A stretch of DNA of 45,114 nt from Pseudomonadota bacterium (GCA_022566775.1 JADFIJ010000002.1:1-45114); one strand, 5' to 3'; positions 7,911 through 16,429 are shown, numbered from the stretch's first letter. The notes: a model not told the origin generated them from the letters alone. Numbers and translations: made by a program.

Positions 7911-8906
7911 ATGTCACGAACCATTCTTTGCTTCGCTTTATTACTGAGCCTGTTCAGCATCAATGCATTCCCCGCCGAGGACTGTATCCCGGACGGCGAA
8001 GTTCAATTTGTCTGTGGTACTACCAATCCCGAAGACTTGTACCCGATTCCCAACACCCCCTGGCTTATCGCGTCCGGCCGGGTGTCGGATGTAGACGGGC
8101 CCATCTACGCGGTGAACATCCGTGACTACAGCGTCCGGATAATATTCCCCGAAGGCGCCTTGGCACCTGTGCACGACAGGGTGACTTACAGAGACTGCCC
8201 CGGTCCGAACCCCAGCAGCTTCCAACCCCACGGCCTTACCTTACGAGAAGGTAATGCCGGTGTGCATACCCTATACGTCGTGGGCCATGGCGAGCGTGAG
8301 GCGATCGAGGTATTTAATCTGGATGTTCGTGGCAGGGTGCCGTCTCTGCAATGGATCGGCTGTATCGTAGCCCCGGAAGGCACCAGACGAATCAACTCTA
8401 TTAGCGCCCTACCCAACGGCGCCATCGCCGCCACCAATTTCGATACCGCCGGCGGCGAACTATGGGAGTGGCATCCGGCCAGCGGTTGGACCGAGGTGCC
8501 GGGAAGCCAGATGCCCGGACCCAACGGCCTGGTCTCTTCTGCGGACGGTAATTGGTTGTATATCGGCGGCTGGAGTGATCGGGCACTGATTCGCCTGTCG
8601 CGGGGACGGGACCCTGTACAAATTGACTCAGCCGCTGTCGGATTTAACGTAGACAACGTGCGCTGGGCCGCCGATGGAAAACTCGTGGTTGCCGGTCATG
8701 TCACCCGCTGCGACGATGCCAGCCCCTGTGAATTGGCGGTCGCCCGTGTCGCCAAAGTCGATCCGGATACCCTCGAGGTGCAACAACTGGTGGATTACAA
8801 GGGCAATGATTTTTTCAAGCTGGGCACTGTGGCCATCGAAGTAGGCGATGAGATCTGGGTTGGTGGCATACGGGGAAGCCTGGGCATCGCCAGGTTTCCA
8901 CAATAG
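7911..8906 (+). CDS. Secreted SMP-30/gluconolactonase- or paraoxonase-like beta-propeller protein
   Basis: A 331-residue protein with a clear Sec signal peptide (MSRTILCFALLLSLFSINAFPAED). It is most likely periplasmic. Repeated strand patterns (DVDGPIYAVNI, GVHTLYVVGHG, NGLVSSADGNWLYIGGWSD, VRWAADGKLVVAGH) are typical of six-bladed propellers of the SMP-30/gluconolactonase/paraoxonase group. FQPHGLTL followed by LYVVGHGEREAIEVF resembles the paraoxonase calcium-site region. At least five cysteines in the mature part may form disulfides. The start at 7911 is chosen over longer readings because it has GGAGG 9 nt upstream and begins the signal peptide. Substrate unknown; it could be a lactonase or esterase, or a binding protein. 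Confidence 0.7.
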   Translation: MSRTILCFALLLSLFSINAFPAEDCIPDGEVQFVCGTTNPEDLYPIPNTPWLIASGRVSDVDGPIYAVNIRDYSVRIIFPEGALAPVHDRVTYRDCPGPNPSSFQPHGLTLREGNAGVHTLYVVGHGEREAIEVFNLDVRGRVPSLQWIGCIVAPEGTRRINSISALPNGAIAATNFDTAGGELWEWHPASGWTEVPGSQMPGPNGLVSSADGNWLYIGGWSDRALIRLSRGRDPVQIDSAAVGFNVDNVRWAADGKLVVAGHVTRCDDASPCELAVARVAKVDPDTLEVQQLVDYKGNDFFKLGTVAIEVGDEIWVGGIRGSLGIARFPQ

Positions 8907-8988
8907 CCAAGTCCGTTCAGCATAATATTTGATGTGACTAGTACCAGCGCAAATTGAACTTGACCCTTCGATTGCTCTGGCCGCTTGA

Positions 8989-10689
8989 TTAAAAGCTGCT
9001 CTTAATATTGAAAGCTATCTGGATCTTGTTAACGTCCGGATCGTTTCTGTTGGTCAGGGGAACGGCGAAATCGATATGAACGACGCGACCCGACGCCGAC
9101 TTGCTGGATAACAGCCTGATACCGAATCCTATATCGGCGAGCAGTTCGTCTTCGACGCCATTGTCGACGCCCGACTTCCAGGCCCGGCCCACGTCGAAGA
9201 AAAAAGCGCCGCCGACACGGATCAGGTTAAACAGATGTATATCCGTGTAGATTCGTTCTTCGAGGGTCAGCGAGACGCGCCTGTCGCCTACCTGGAAACG
9301 ATTATCGAAGGCTCGAGCGCCGGTCAAGCCACCAAAGAAGATCTGTGTATTGGTATTCAGATTCCTGGAATAAATGGCTTCGAAGCTGGCGAAAAACGCG
9401 CGGCGTGACGTTTTTTGTCTGAAGTAACGGGTTTCATAACTTATGACAACATCCTCCACCGCTTTGCTGTCCAAGTTCCAACTCCCTTCCCACTCCAACG
9501 TGTGCTGCCAGAGAATATCGTCGGTATACATGAGCGTGTCACTGAAGAAACCAGCGGCGACGACGCGGTCCTGATCGGAGCCGAGGGCGCTCGATGCGAA
9601 ACCGAGCGTACTGGACAAGTGTTGTCCCAGTTGCAGATCCTCGGTGCGATAAATCTGGTCCAGGTTGAACGCCGTGTCGAACTTGTCTTCTATCGATTCA
9701 AATCCCACATAGGGATAAGACAGCTCTCTGTCGGTGGGGAACACAGATGGCGGTGGCAGTTCATCGCTACGGCGGAATTCATCACGACGATAGTGGTACC
9801 CCAGGGTCCAGCGGCTGCTTACATTGTCTTCGAGACCCGCTGACCAGCCGAACTCGACCTTGAAATCCTTAATGTCGTGCTCCAGCTTGCTGATGTCATC
9901 GCCGCGAAAGTATTGCTTGTCTTCTCGCTCCCCATCCTCCAGGAATATTCCCCAGGACCGCCTCGAGTCCAGTGAAAAAAACGGCAGGTTCAACTCGAAC
10001 AGACGGCTTGAGCCATCGTCGCTATCGATGTACTTGCTGCGGGTCCTGACACGGGAACCGAGCACATTGTGATCCTCGTAAATGAGTTGCTGCGATCGAC
10101 GCTCCGTATCTTCACTGCTGGCGATCTCAAACTGTTTGCCCAATCCAAGAATGTTGGAATCGCGAATACCAAAGCTGTAGCTGTTTTCACCCCCGGAACG
10201 ATCGAAGGCAATGTTCGGGGTAAGCGACCAGTTATCCCGGGTAATGACCTCCACATCGACCTCGCCTCCACAGAGCCTGACGGGACGAACATCGACATCA
10301 TAAAAGTAAGCCTGCTTTCGCAACAGCCTGCCGGTCTCCGCAATCAACCTTTCATCGTATTGATCGCCACGGGCAATAAGAACCTGCTGCGACACAACAT
10401 TTTCACGGGTAAGGATATGAAACCGGTTGGCCCAGCGAAATACAGCATTATTTTCACCCGGATTGGCTTCGTCGAAGATCGGCAACCGCGTGTAGTAAAT
10501 CTCACCGACCCGGGCATTGTCCGCAATGTCGTAGTCAATACTCTCTTCCTGCACGAACAGGTAAGCACCGCTGGCCGGTTCAAACACCGAACTGCATGCA
10601 GGCGCACCGACTCTGGTTTCAACTTCGGCGGCTATAGCGGTTCGAACAGTGAATATTGTGAGGGCGCAACACAGTGTTATGATCTTCAT
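8989..10689 (-). CDS. Omp85-superfamily outer membrane protein (POTRA-like plus beta-barrel)
   Basis: A 566-residue protein with an N-terminal signal peptide cleaved near AIAA. A short periplasmic part (about residues 50-170) contains a POTRA-like unit (QVLIARGDQYDERLIAETGRLLRKQAYF, then VDVEVITRDNWSLTP). From about residue 180 alternating strands run to the end. They include bacterial surface antigen features (ILGLGKQFEI, GGLTGARAFDNRFQVGDRRVSL) and a terminal Phe (FNIKSSF), the signal read by the BAM machine. It is shorter than BamA (about 800) and resembles the single-POTRA, TamA/patatin-type or unassigned Omp85 proteins. No partner gene is adjacent. It has its own promoter upstream. Cargo unknown. 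Confidence 0.82.
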   Translation of the reverse strand: MKIITLCCALTIFTVRTAIAAEVETRVGAPACSSVFEPASGAYLFVQEESIDYDIADNARVGEIYYTRLPIFDEANPGENNAVFRWANRFHILTRENVVSQQVLIARGDQYDERLIAETGRLLRKQAYFYDVDVRPVRLCGGEVDVEVITRDNWSLTPNIAFDRSGGENSYSFGIRDSNILGLGKQFEIASSEDTERRSQQLIYEDHNVLGSRVRTRSKYIDSDDGSSRLFELNLPFFSLDSRRSWGIFLEDGEREDKQYFRGDDISKLEHDIKDFKVEFGWSAGLEDNVSSRWTLGYHYRRDEFRRSDELPPPSVFPTDRELSYPYVGFESIEDKFDTAFNLDQIYRTEDLQLGQHLSSTLGFASSALGSDQDRVVAAGFFSDTLMYTDDILWQHTLEWEGSWNLDSKAVEDVVISYETRYFRQKTSRRAFFASFEAIYSRNLNTNTQIFFGGLTGARAFDNRFQVGDRRVSLTLEERIYTDIHLFNLIRVGGAFFFDVGRAWKSGVDNGVEDELLADIGFGIRLLSSKSASGRVVHIDFAVPLTNRNDPDVNKIQIAFNIKSSF

Positions 10690-10729
10690 TATTCAATCGG
10701 ACAAAACGCGATGTGGCTGTTGGCGAGGA

Positions 10730-10744
10730 CGGGATCGAATCCCG
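10730..10744. other. Small hairpin in 5' leader of the Omp85 gene
   Basis: CGGGAT and ATCCCG flank a 3-nt loop (CGA), a perfect 6-bp hairpin about 40 nt before the Omp85 start codon and downstream of its predicted promoter. It would sit in the mRNA leader. Function unknown. Confidence 0.35.
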
Positions 10745-10768
10745 AGCCTAATATTTATGGACAATGAG

Positions 10769-10796
10769 AGCATAGCAGGCAAGCTAGAGCTGTCAA
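10769..10796 (-). promoter_or_regulatory. Sigma-70 promoter for the Omp85 gene
   Basis: On the minus strand TTGACA (10796-10791) is followed after 16 bp by TATGCT (10774-10769). This is a near-consensus sigma-70 promoter, 80 nt before the start codon of the Omp85 gene, leaving a leader of about 70 nt. It overlaps the upstream edge of the divergent membrane protein gene. Confidence 0.65.
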
Positions 10797-10808
10797 ATTG
10801 AGACACTC

Positions 10809-10844
10809 GAAACGGGCCATGAAACAGGCAATGAAACGGGCAAT
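10809..10844 (+). repeat. Three tandem 12-bp repeats carrying successive start codons
   Basis: The unit GAAACGGGCCAT / GAAACAGGCAAT / GAAACGGGCAAT occurs three times in a row. Since 12 is a multiple of three, each copy ends with an in-frame ATG (10819, 10831, 10843) and encodes the peptide K-R/Q-A-M. Each ATG is preceded by a purine-rich run. Confidence 0.85.
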
Positions 10845-11526
10845 GCTGAGCAGGAAACTATCACGGCTATCTCTGGCGCTGGGCATGCTGCCGATCGCGG
10901 CAATCAATGCCAGCTATTTGATTGCGGCATGGGAAGGCGCAGTGCCGTGGTGCGTACCCTACTGGGAAAGCTGTACCTCAATCAGCGCGACTGGCCGCGA
11001 AGGGTTCGCCTTTTTCTTTTTCAAGGCCACGATGATACCAGTGGCCTTGCTCACCATCTGGTACTGGATACTGGCGCAGGCGAAGCTCGCTGATTTTGGC
11101 TATCGCGGCAGCGCGATTCCAGCACTGGGTATTATCGCGGCGATTGCCTTGCTCTGTTACACCCTGGCCCTGGGCGCTATTGGTGACAGCTTTCAACTGA
11201 CACGAAGAATCGGCATTATTTTTTACTTTACCTTCACCTACCTTTCACAATTACTGCTGGTCTACCAATTTAGAAGACTGGATATTCCAGAACAAGGCAA
11301 CCAATGGCAGTTACTGATGTGCCTCATCATTTTGGTTCTGGGTATCTTGACCCTGGTTCTGGATGGGCTGTTAGACAACTATGATGACTACGAGGATGGA
11401 TTCGAATGGGTGCTTGCATTATTACTCCATTGCAATTTTTTAATTGCTTATTGGAGTTGGCGAAAGGTAGATGGTTCTAACGGAGCTAGGGTGGGAATGG
11501 CTCCAGAGCAGACCACAGCCATTTGA
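10819..11526 (+). CDS. Multi-spanning membrane protein, possibly Frag1/DRAM/Sfk1 family
   Basis: About 235 residues with six likely transmembrane helices (LGMLPIAAINASYLIAAW; FFFFKATMIPVALLTIWYWIL; IPALGIIAAIALLCYTLAL; IGIIFYFTFTYLSQLLLVY; LLMCLIILVLGILTLVLDGLL; WVLALLLHCNFLIAYW). The first loop has two cysteines (PWCVPYWESCTSISATGREG), then a helix. This arrangement recalls the Frag1/DRAM/Sfk1 group; assignment is tentative. The start is uncertain: a TTG at 10798 and ATGs at 10819, 10831 and 10843 are in frame, and the last three lie in a tandem repeat. It stands alone, divergent from the Omp85 gene. Function unknown. Confidence 0.65.
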   Translation: MKQAMKRAMLSRKLSRLSLALGMLPIAAINASYLIAAWEGAVPWCVPYWESCTSISATGREGFAFFFFKATMIPVALLTIWYWILAQAKLADFGYRGSAIPALGIIAAIALLCYTLALGAIGDSFQLTRRIGIIFYFTFTYLSQLLLVYQFRRLDIPEQGNQWQLLMCLIILVLGILTLVLDGLLDNYDDYEDGFEWVLALLLHCNFLIAYWSWRKVDGSNGARVGMAPEQTTAI

Positions 11527-11800
11527 GATCTCGTGATTCGTCCCCCTTTCTGCTTCTTTTGCCACCAACTCAGCAATTAGCGTTGTTGGCACCAAGGCCT
11601 GGGCACTTTGGTGGTGGCAGAGATAGGCATTCTACTGCTACTATCGGTAGGGCGTATCGAGAGGGACAGAGGCCAACGTGGCGCCCATTCTGGCCTATGC
11701 AAAGCACTGAAGCTTGGAACAAATTTACCAATACCTCATTTGGAGGCTAATGAATAGCTTTCCCGGCTGGCGATTCCTTGAAGAAGGGGGAAATTCACCC
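11527..11800. other. Non-coding stretch with partial repeat similarity
   Basis: No convincing gene. The segment at about 11565-11585 (CAACTCAGCAATTAGCGTTG) resembles the left part of the inverted-repeat element at 6578-6604, and GCCACCAA (11561-11568) nearly pairs with TTGGTGG (11608-11614). It may hold a degraded relative of that repeat. Confidence 0.3.
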
Positions 11801-11974
11801 ATGGGCTATGACGAAGACAGCAACGCAGACATCAACGAAGACGACAAAAAGCAAAAGAAACCAAAGTTGTTTTTTGGCTTGGAGATGAGCGACGGCGTCG
11901 TATATACCGTGGTAGTAATTCTCACCCTGATCTTCATCTGGCAGGTTTCCATCGTATTGCAGGCGTTGAACTAG
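11801..11974 (+). CDS. Small single-helix membrane protein
   Basis: A 57-residue protein with a highly acidic and lysine-rich N-terminal tail (DEDSNADINEDDKKQKKPK) and one C-terminal transmembrane helix (VVYTVVVILTLIFIWQVSIVL). A GGGGG run lies about 7 nt upstream of the N-terminal-most spacing region of this ATG; longer readings starting at 11714 or 11750 are also in frame. It resembles small bitopic proteins that attach to larger membrane partners, but no partner is evident. No family recognised. Confidence 0.5.
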   Translation: MGYDEDSNADINEDDKKQKKPKLFFGLEMSDGVVYTVVVILTLIFIWQVSIVLQALN

Positions 11975-12172
11975 AGCTTGACCGCGTTTTCGGCGCCTCC
12001 CCGCTTTCCAGCGTTTACCTGATTCCTGCGAATTAACCAGGCAACGCCCCCCTAAGACCTGTTCCTACCATGTGCCACGTGCTAAATTACGCGCCTTTCG
12101 CAAGTCTGTCCTACAATTCGATGCACCGGCACCACACATAGCCAGCATCGTAGAGACAGGCAAGGGACTTTT

Positions 12173-13276
12173 ATGACTGCATACAAGATTGCCTTATTGG
12201 ATGGAGATGGCATCGGCCCGGAGATCATGACCGAAGCCGTAAAAATTCTCGATCTCGTCGCCTCCAGAAATAACATCGAATTCGACTTGCGCCATGGCGC
12301 CTTCGGGGCCAATGCCTACTTTGCCCACGGTCACGCCTTTCCCGATGCCACCAAAAAGTTATGTGATGAGGCCGACGCCATACTGAAGGGCCCTATCGGT
12401 CTCAGTCACGAAGCATCCAGGAAAATTCCAGTCGACATGCAACCGGAACGGGGCGCCCTGTTGCCTCTGCGTCGTCGCTACAATACCTTCGCCAATTTCC
12501 GGCCGGTATATTTGCCCCAGGGCCTGGCGCATTTTTCTCCATTGAAACCCGAAATCATTGGCGACGGTATCGACTTCATCATAATTCGGGAGTTGGTTGG
12601 CGGACTTTATTTTGGCAAGAAGGAAACCGGGATCAATGCCCAGGGCAGGCGTTTCGTCAGCGAGAGTCTCGAGTACGATGAGGACCAGATAGCAAGGATC
12701 GCCAGGGTCGCTTTCGACACCGCAAAAAAACGCAAGGGCCTGTTGCACAACATCCATAAAAGCAATGTGCTGAAATCCAGTGTGTTGTGGAACGAAGTCA
12801 TGGTTGAAGTAGGTCAGGACTACCCGGATGTCGAGGTCGTGAATATCCTGGTGGACGCCGCTGCCACCTATCTCTGTCTCAATCCCGGTCAATTTGACGT
12901 CATGGTGATGGAAAATATGTTTGGCGATATCCTCAGTGATCAGGCCGGCGGCATTCTCGGCTCCCTGGGCCTGATGCCATCGGCCTGTATCGGACCCGAC
13001 AAGGCTTACTATGAGCCCTCCCACGGCTCGGCGCCGGACATTGCCGATCAGAATGTCGCCAACCCCTACTCCATGATCGGTTCGGTGGCGATGATGCTGG
13101 AAATGAGCCTGGGGATGGAGGCGGAGGCACAGAATGTATGGCACGCCATGCAGAGTGTGTTTACCCAGGGATACACCACGGCAGATCTGGCCAAACCTGG
13201 TGCACAGAACAAGATGATCGGCACCGATGCCTTCGGTGACCTGGTGGTAGAAGAACTGGCCAAAGCCCCGGTCTAA
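12173..13276 (+). CDS. Isocitrate/isopropylmalate dehydrogenase family protein (LeuB-like)
   Basis: A 367-residue cytosolic enzyme of the beta-decarboxylating dehydrogenase family, which oxidises a 2-hydroxy-dicarboxylate with NAD(P) and Mg. Signatures are LLDGDGIGPEI at residues 8-18, a substrate-arginine segment (PERGALLPLRRR, FANFRPV), IRELVGGLYFG, the KSNVLKSS segment, MENMFGDILSDQAGG with the metal-binding Asp residues, and YEPSHGSAPDIA. The usual LeuB sequence YVDNA is here ILVDAAATYL, with Ala replacing the Asn, so substrate or cofactor preference may differ from classical LeuB. The next gene, 1 bp away and convergent, is citramalate synthase, which supports a role in branched-chain synthesis (3-methylmalate / isopropylmalate oxidation). 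No leuC/leuD is nearby. SD-like AAGGGA lies upstream of the ATG. Confidence 0.82.
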   Translation: MTAYKIALLDGDGIGPEIMTEAVKILDLVASRNNIEFDLRHGAFGANAYFAHGHAFPDATKKLCDEADAILKGPIGLSHEASRKIPVDMQPERGALLPLRRRYNTFANFRPVYLPQGLAHFSPLKPEIIGDGIDFIIIRELVGGLYFGKKETGINAQGRRFVSESLEYDEDQIARIARVAFDTAKKRKGLLHNIHKSNVLKSSVLWNEVMVEVGQDYPDVEVVNILVDAAATYLCLNPGQFDVMVMENMFGDILSDQAGGILGSLGLMPSACIGPDKAYYEPSHGSAPDIADQNVANPYSMIGSVAMMLEMSLGMEAEAQNVWHAMQSVFTQGYTTADLAKPGAQNKMIGTDAFGDLVVEELAKAPV

Positions 13277-13277
13277 G

Positions 13278-14816
13278 CTAGCTATCGGCGTGCAGCCTGA
13301 TATTGATCATGCGCAGCGTCGCTTCCACTGCCGCCAGCACCTGGTTGGCATCCACGCCCCGGGTCTTGAACTCATGCTGTTGCCACTCCCAGGTGATAAT
13401 ACACTCGGTCAGCGCCGTGATCTGCCCTCCCCGTGGAATATGCACTTCGTAGTCAAGCAGCGCCGGCATCACAAAGTCCCGTCGGTGTAGAATTTGTTCG
13501 ATGGCATCGAAGAAGGCCGCGTAACCGCCGTTACCGGAACCCGAGCCCTGCTGTTCCTCGCCGTTAATGGAAACCCGAATACTGGCGGTGCTCTCGACGT
13601 CGAGTCCCGAGCTTATGTAACAATTCAACAGCGTGATGTGCTGATATTCTTTGCTCTCCATGACATCGGCAATGATGAACGGCAGGTCGTCCGAGGTGAT
13701 GTTCTGCTTAGAATCGCCGAGCTTGACGATGCGTTGCAATACCTTGGCCTGGTCCTGCTCCGACAGGCTAATGCCCAGCTCTTCCAGGTTATTGATCAGC
13801 GACGCCTTGCCGCTCATCTTGCCCAGTGCATACACCCGTTTACGGGCAAATCTTTCGGGGCCGAGCTCGGACATATAAAGATCACCCTTGAGATCGCCAT
13901 CGGCATGTATGCCGGCAGTCTGGGTGAAGACATCAGCGCCGACTATGGGTGTGTTCGCGGCGATCCATTTGCCGGAAAAATTCTCCACCATTTTGCTTAA
14001 CAGGCCGATTCTAGTTTCATCGATGGACAATTGCAGACCCAACTTGTCTTTCAACACCACTGCAACTTCCGCCAGCGAGGCGTTACCGGCACGTTCACCG
14101 AGGCAATTGATCGTGCAATGTATGCAATTGATACCTGCATTCACCGCCGCCATCACATTGGCGGTGGCCAGGCCATAGTCGTTATGGGGGTGAAAATCGA
14201 ACCGTTGATCGGGAAACTCCCGCAGCATGTCCGCCAGGGAAGCCGACACCTGTGCCGGCGAAAACACGCCCAGAGTATCCGGCAACATATAGTGAACAAT
14301 GCCGAGCTCGGCGGTTCCCGCCACCAGAGCGAACACATAATCTTTGCTATCGACGTAGCCATTCGACCAATCCTCAAGATACATGTTGACGCCCAGGCCC
14401 TGCGCTTTGGCATATTCTACGGTCCTGGCTATGCCCTCTAGATGGGTCTCCAGAGTCTTGCCCAATTGTTCGCGGCAGTGTTTTTCACTCCCCTTGGCCA
14501 GCAGGTTGATGACCTTGCCTCCCGCCGCCACAATCCAGTCGACACTGCGCTGGTGATCCACGAAACCCAGCACTTCGACCCGCGCTAGCAAGCCTTCGGT
14601 TGCTGCCCATTCGGTGATTTGCGCCACCGCGCGTTGCTCGCCCTCGGACACACAGGCGGAGGCGACTTCGATCCGATCCACCTTCAAAGATTGCAGCAGG
14701 GCACGGGCAATGTTCACCTTCTCATTAACCGAGAAAGAAACCCCCTGTGTCTGCTCGCCATCACGCAGCGTCGTATCCATCAACTGGATATGTCGCCCTG
14801 CCTTCGAAGTGCCCAT
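13278..14816 (-). CDS. cimA: (R)-citramalate synthase, Leptospira CimA type
   Basis: A 512-residue enzyme of the 2-isopropylmalate/homocitrate synthase family. It has a TIM-barrel HMGL domain (DTTLRDGEQTQGVSFS at 14-29, HPHNDYGLA, NCLGERAGNA, TAGIHADG) and a C-terminal LeuA-type regulatory domain from about residue 390 (GSGSGNGGYAAFFDAI). From memory of the Leptospira interrogans enzyme, the pyruvate pocket uses two Leu and one Tyr; the counterparts here are L83, L106 and Y146, with E148 next to it (MYLEDWSNG). That argues for pyruvate plus acetyl-CoA giving citramalate, the threonine-independent entry to isoleucine, rather than isopropylmalate. The ATG has AGGA upstream. It ends 1 bp from the convergent LeuB-like gene. 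Confidence 0.85.
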   Translation of the reverse strand: MGTSKAGRHIQLMDTTLRDGEQTQGVSFSVNEKVNIARALLQSLKVDRIEVASACVSEGEQRAVAQITEWAATEGLLARVEVLGFVDHQRSVDWIVAAGGKVINLLAKGSEKHCREQLGKTLETHLEGIARTVEYAKAQGLGVNMYLEDWSNGYVDSKDYVFALVAGTAELGIVHYMLPDTLGVFSPAQVSASLADMLREFPDQRFDFHPHNDYGLATANVMAAVNAGINCIHCTINCLGERAGNASLAEVAVVLKDKLGLQLSIDETRIGLLSKMVENFSGKWIAANTPIVGADVFTQTAGIHADGDLKGDLYMSELGPERFARKRVYALGKMSGKASLINNLEELGISLSEQDQAKVLQRIVKLGDSKQNITSDDLPFIIADVMESKEYQHITLLNCYISSGLDVESTASIRVSINGEEQQGSGSGNGGYAAFFDAIEQILHRRDFVMPALLDYEVHIPRGGQITALTECIITWEWQQHEFKTRGVDANQVLAAVEATLRMINIRLHADS

Positions 14817-14926
14817 GCTGTGTCCTGAATTACCATCAATATTGGCCGGTGGCCGATGCCGGCGCGGGCGATTCTAACAAATATCCTCACCATCAATATA
14901 CCGCCAGGGGCAGAAAGTCATCCGAT

Positions 14927-14954
14927 TTGACCTCACCGTAGATCGTTATATACT
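14927..14954 (+). promoter_or_regulatory. Sigma-70 promoter of the pnt operon
   Basis: TTGACC (14927-14932), 16-bp spacer, TATACT (14949-14954). The spacing to the pntAA start (about 36 nt) leaves room for a short leader with the SD TGAGGT. Confidence 0.7.
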
Positions 14955-14990
14955 GCGCCCTCCTTAAAATACGGAATAACTGAGGTACCT

Positions 14991-16124
14991 ATGGCGATTC
15001 AAATCTGTGTACCCAAGGAAGTTCGCAAAGACGAACAACGGGTGGCGCTGGTGCCGGATACTGTTAAGCGATTAGCCACCGAGGGTTTGCTTATCAATAT
15101 TCAGTCGGGTGCCGGCGAACTGGTGGGGTACACCGACGCCGACTATGAGAATGCCTCCATAGTCGCCGATAGCAAGGAATTACTGGGCAAGGCAGATATC
15201 ACCCTGATGGTCAACCCGGCGACCAGTGAGCAGATCGAGCAGCTGAAGGACGGCTCGGTGCTCATCGGTTATATGGATCCGCACGCGGACCTGCAGCGAT
15301 TTAACCAACTGAAAAACAAGAATATCTCCGCCTTCTCCATGGAATTAATTCCCAGGATCTCGAGGGCCCAGGCCATGGATGCACTGTCATCCCAGGCTTC
15401 CATCGCCGGCTACAAGGCGGTGCTGCTCGCTGCCAATATCCTCGGCAAGTTTTTCCCCATGTTGACCACGGCAGCAGGCACCATCCGCCCTTCCAAGGTA
15501 CTCATAATTGGCGCCGGCGTGGCCGGACTACAGGCCATCGCCACGGCCAGACGCCTGGGCGCAATTGTGGAAGCCTACGACGTGCGCGCCGCCACCAAAG
15601 AACAGGTGGAATCCCTCGGTGCCAAATTTGTCGATATCGAAATCAAGGCTGAGGGCGACGGCGGTTATGCCCGGGAACTAAGTGAAGAAGAAAAACAACA
15701 GCAACAGGAAATCCTCGCCAAGCACGTGGCAGCGGCCGATGTGATCATCACCACCGCCGCGATTCCAGGGCGAAGCTCCCCCCGCATCATCAGCACGGCG
15801 ATGGTAGAAGGCATGCGTGGCGGTTCGGTCATAGTAGATCTGGCGGCGGAAGGTGGCGGCAATTGTGAACTGACCAAGGCCGATGAGACTGTGCTGCACC
15901 AGGGTGTAAAAATTTATGGCCCAGTGAACGTGCCCAGCATGGTTGGCAATCATGCCAGCGAGATGTACTCGAAGAATCTGCTAAATTTTCTCGAATTACT
16001 AATTCAAGATGGCGTCATCAACATCGATCTCGAAGACGAGATCATCAGTGGCAGCCTCATCACCCACGCCGGCGCTATTCATCACGCCGGCATCGAAGCA
16101 CAGTTATCGAAAGGAGCTTCATGA
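14991..16124 (+). CDS. pntAA: NAD(P) transhydrogenase subunit alpha part 1 (NAD-binding domain I)
   Basis: A 377-residue soluble subunit of the proton-translocating transhydrogenase, which moves hydride from NADH to NADP using the proton gradient. The N-terminal signature is KEVRKDEQRVALVP; the Rossmann motif VLIIGAGVAGLQAIATARRLGA lies near residues 170-190; YDVRAATKEQVESLGAKF and VDLAAEGGGNCELT follow. It stops after the soluble domain, with no membrane helices, so alpha is split in two genes as in Rhodospirillum rubrum. SD TGAGGT precedes ATG. The stop overlaps the next start (ATGA). Confidence 0.95.
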   Translation: MAIQICVPKEVRKDEQRVALVPDTVKRLATEGLLINIQSGAGELVGYTDADYENASIVADSKELLGKADITLMVNPATSEQIEQLKDGSVLIGYMDPHADLQRFNQLKNKNISAFSMELIPRISRAQAMDALSSQASIAGYKAVLLAANILGKFFPMLTTAAGTIRPSKVLIIGAGVAGLQAIATARRLGAIVEAYDVRAATKEQVESLGAKFVDIEIKAEGDGGYARELSEEEKQQQQEILAKHVAAADVIITTAAIPGRSSPRIISTAMVEGMRGGSVIVDLAAEGGGNCELTKADETVLHQGVKIYGPVNVPSMVGNHASEMYSKNLLNFLELLIQDGVINIDLEDEIISGSLITHAGAIHHAGIEAQLSKGAS

Positions 16125-16429
16125 TGATCGAAGGTCTCGCCGCTATTTACATATTCATGCTGGCCGGCTTCACCGGTTACGAAATAATCAGCAAGGTTCC
16201 CGTGATTCTTCACACCCCCTTGATGTCTGGCTCCAACTTCGTACACGGCATTGTGCTGGTGGGCGCGATGTTCGCCCTGGGTATTGCCGAGACCACGACA
16301 CAACAGATTATCGGATTTATTGCCGTCCTGCTGGGCGCAGGCAATGCCGTGGGTGGCTACGTGGTGACCGAGCGCATGCTGGAAATGTTCAATCCCAGCA
16401 AGAAAAAAACCAGCGGCGAGGAGTCATAG
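16121..16429 (+). CDS. pntAB: NAD(P) transhydrogenase subunit alpha part 2 (membrane domain)
   Basis: A 102-residue membrane protein with three to four helices (LAAIYIFMLAGFTGYEII; FVHGIVLVGAMFALGI; IIGFIAVLLGAGNAVGGYVV). It carries the conserved HTPLMSGSN/ GNAVGGYVVTERML segments of the alpha membrane domain. It is the N-terminal half of the proton channel with PntB. It overlaps pntAA by 4 nt and abuts pntB directly, so translation is likely coupled. Length matches the split form. Confidence 0.95.
   Translation: MMIEGLAAIYIFMLAGFTGYEIISKVPVILHTPLMSGSNFVHGIVLVGAMFALGIAETTTQQIIGFIAVLLGAGNAVGGYVVTERMLEMFNPSKKKTSGEES

Noticed and set aside
10718-10748. tRNA-like 3' end on the minus strand (CCTCGCC after a T-arm-like CGGG...CCCG)
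   Set aside because: The loop does not fit the T-loop consensus, no 5' half or anticodon arm is present, and CCA is not encoded. Read as a leader hairpin.
12359-13144. 261-codon frame opposite the LeuB-like gene
   Set aside because: The forward frame has all dehydrogenase motifs; the reverse has none.
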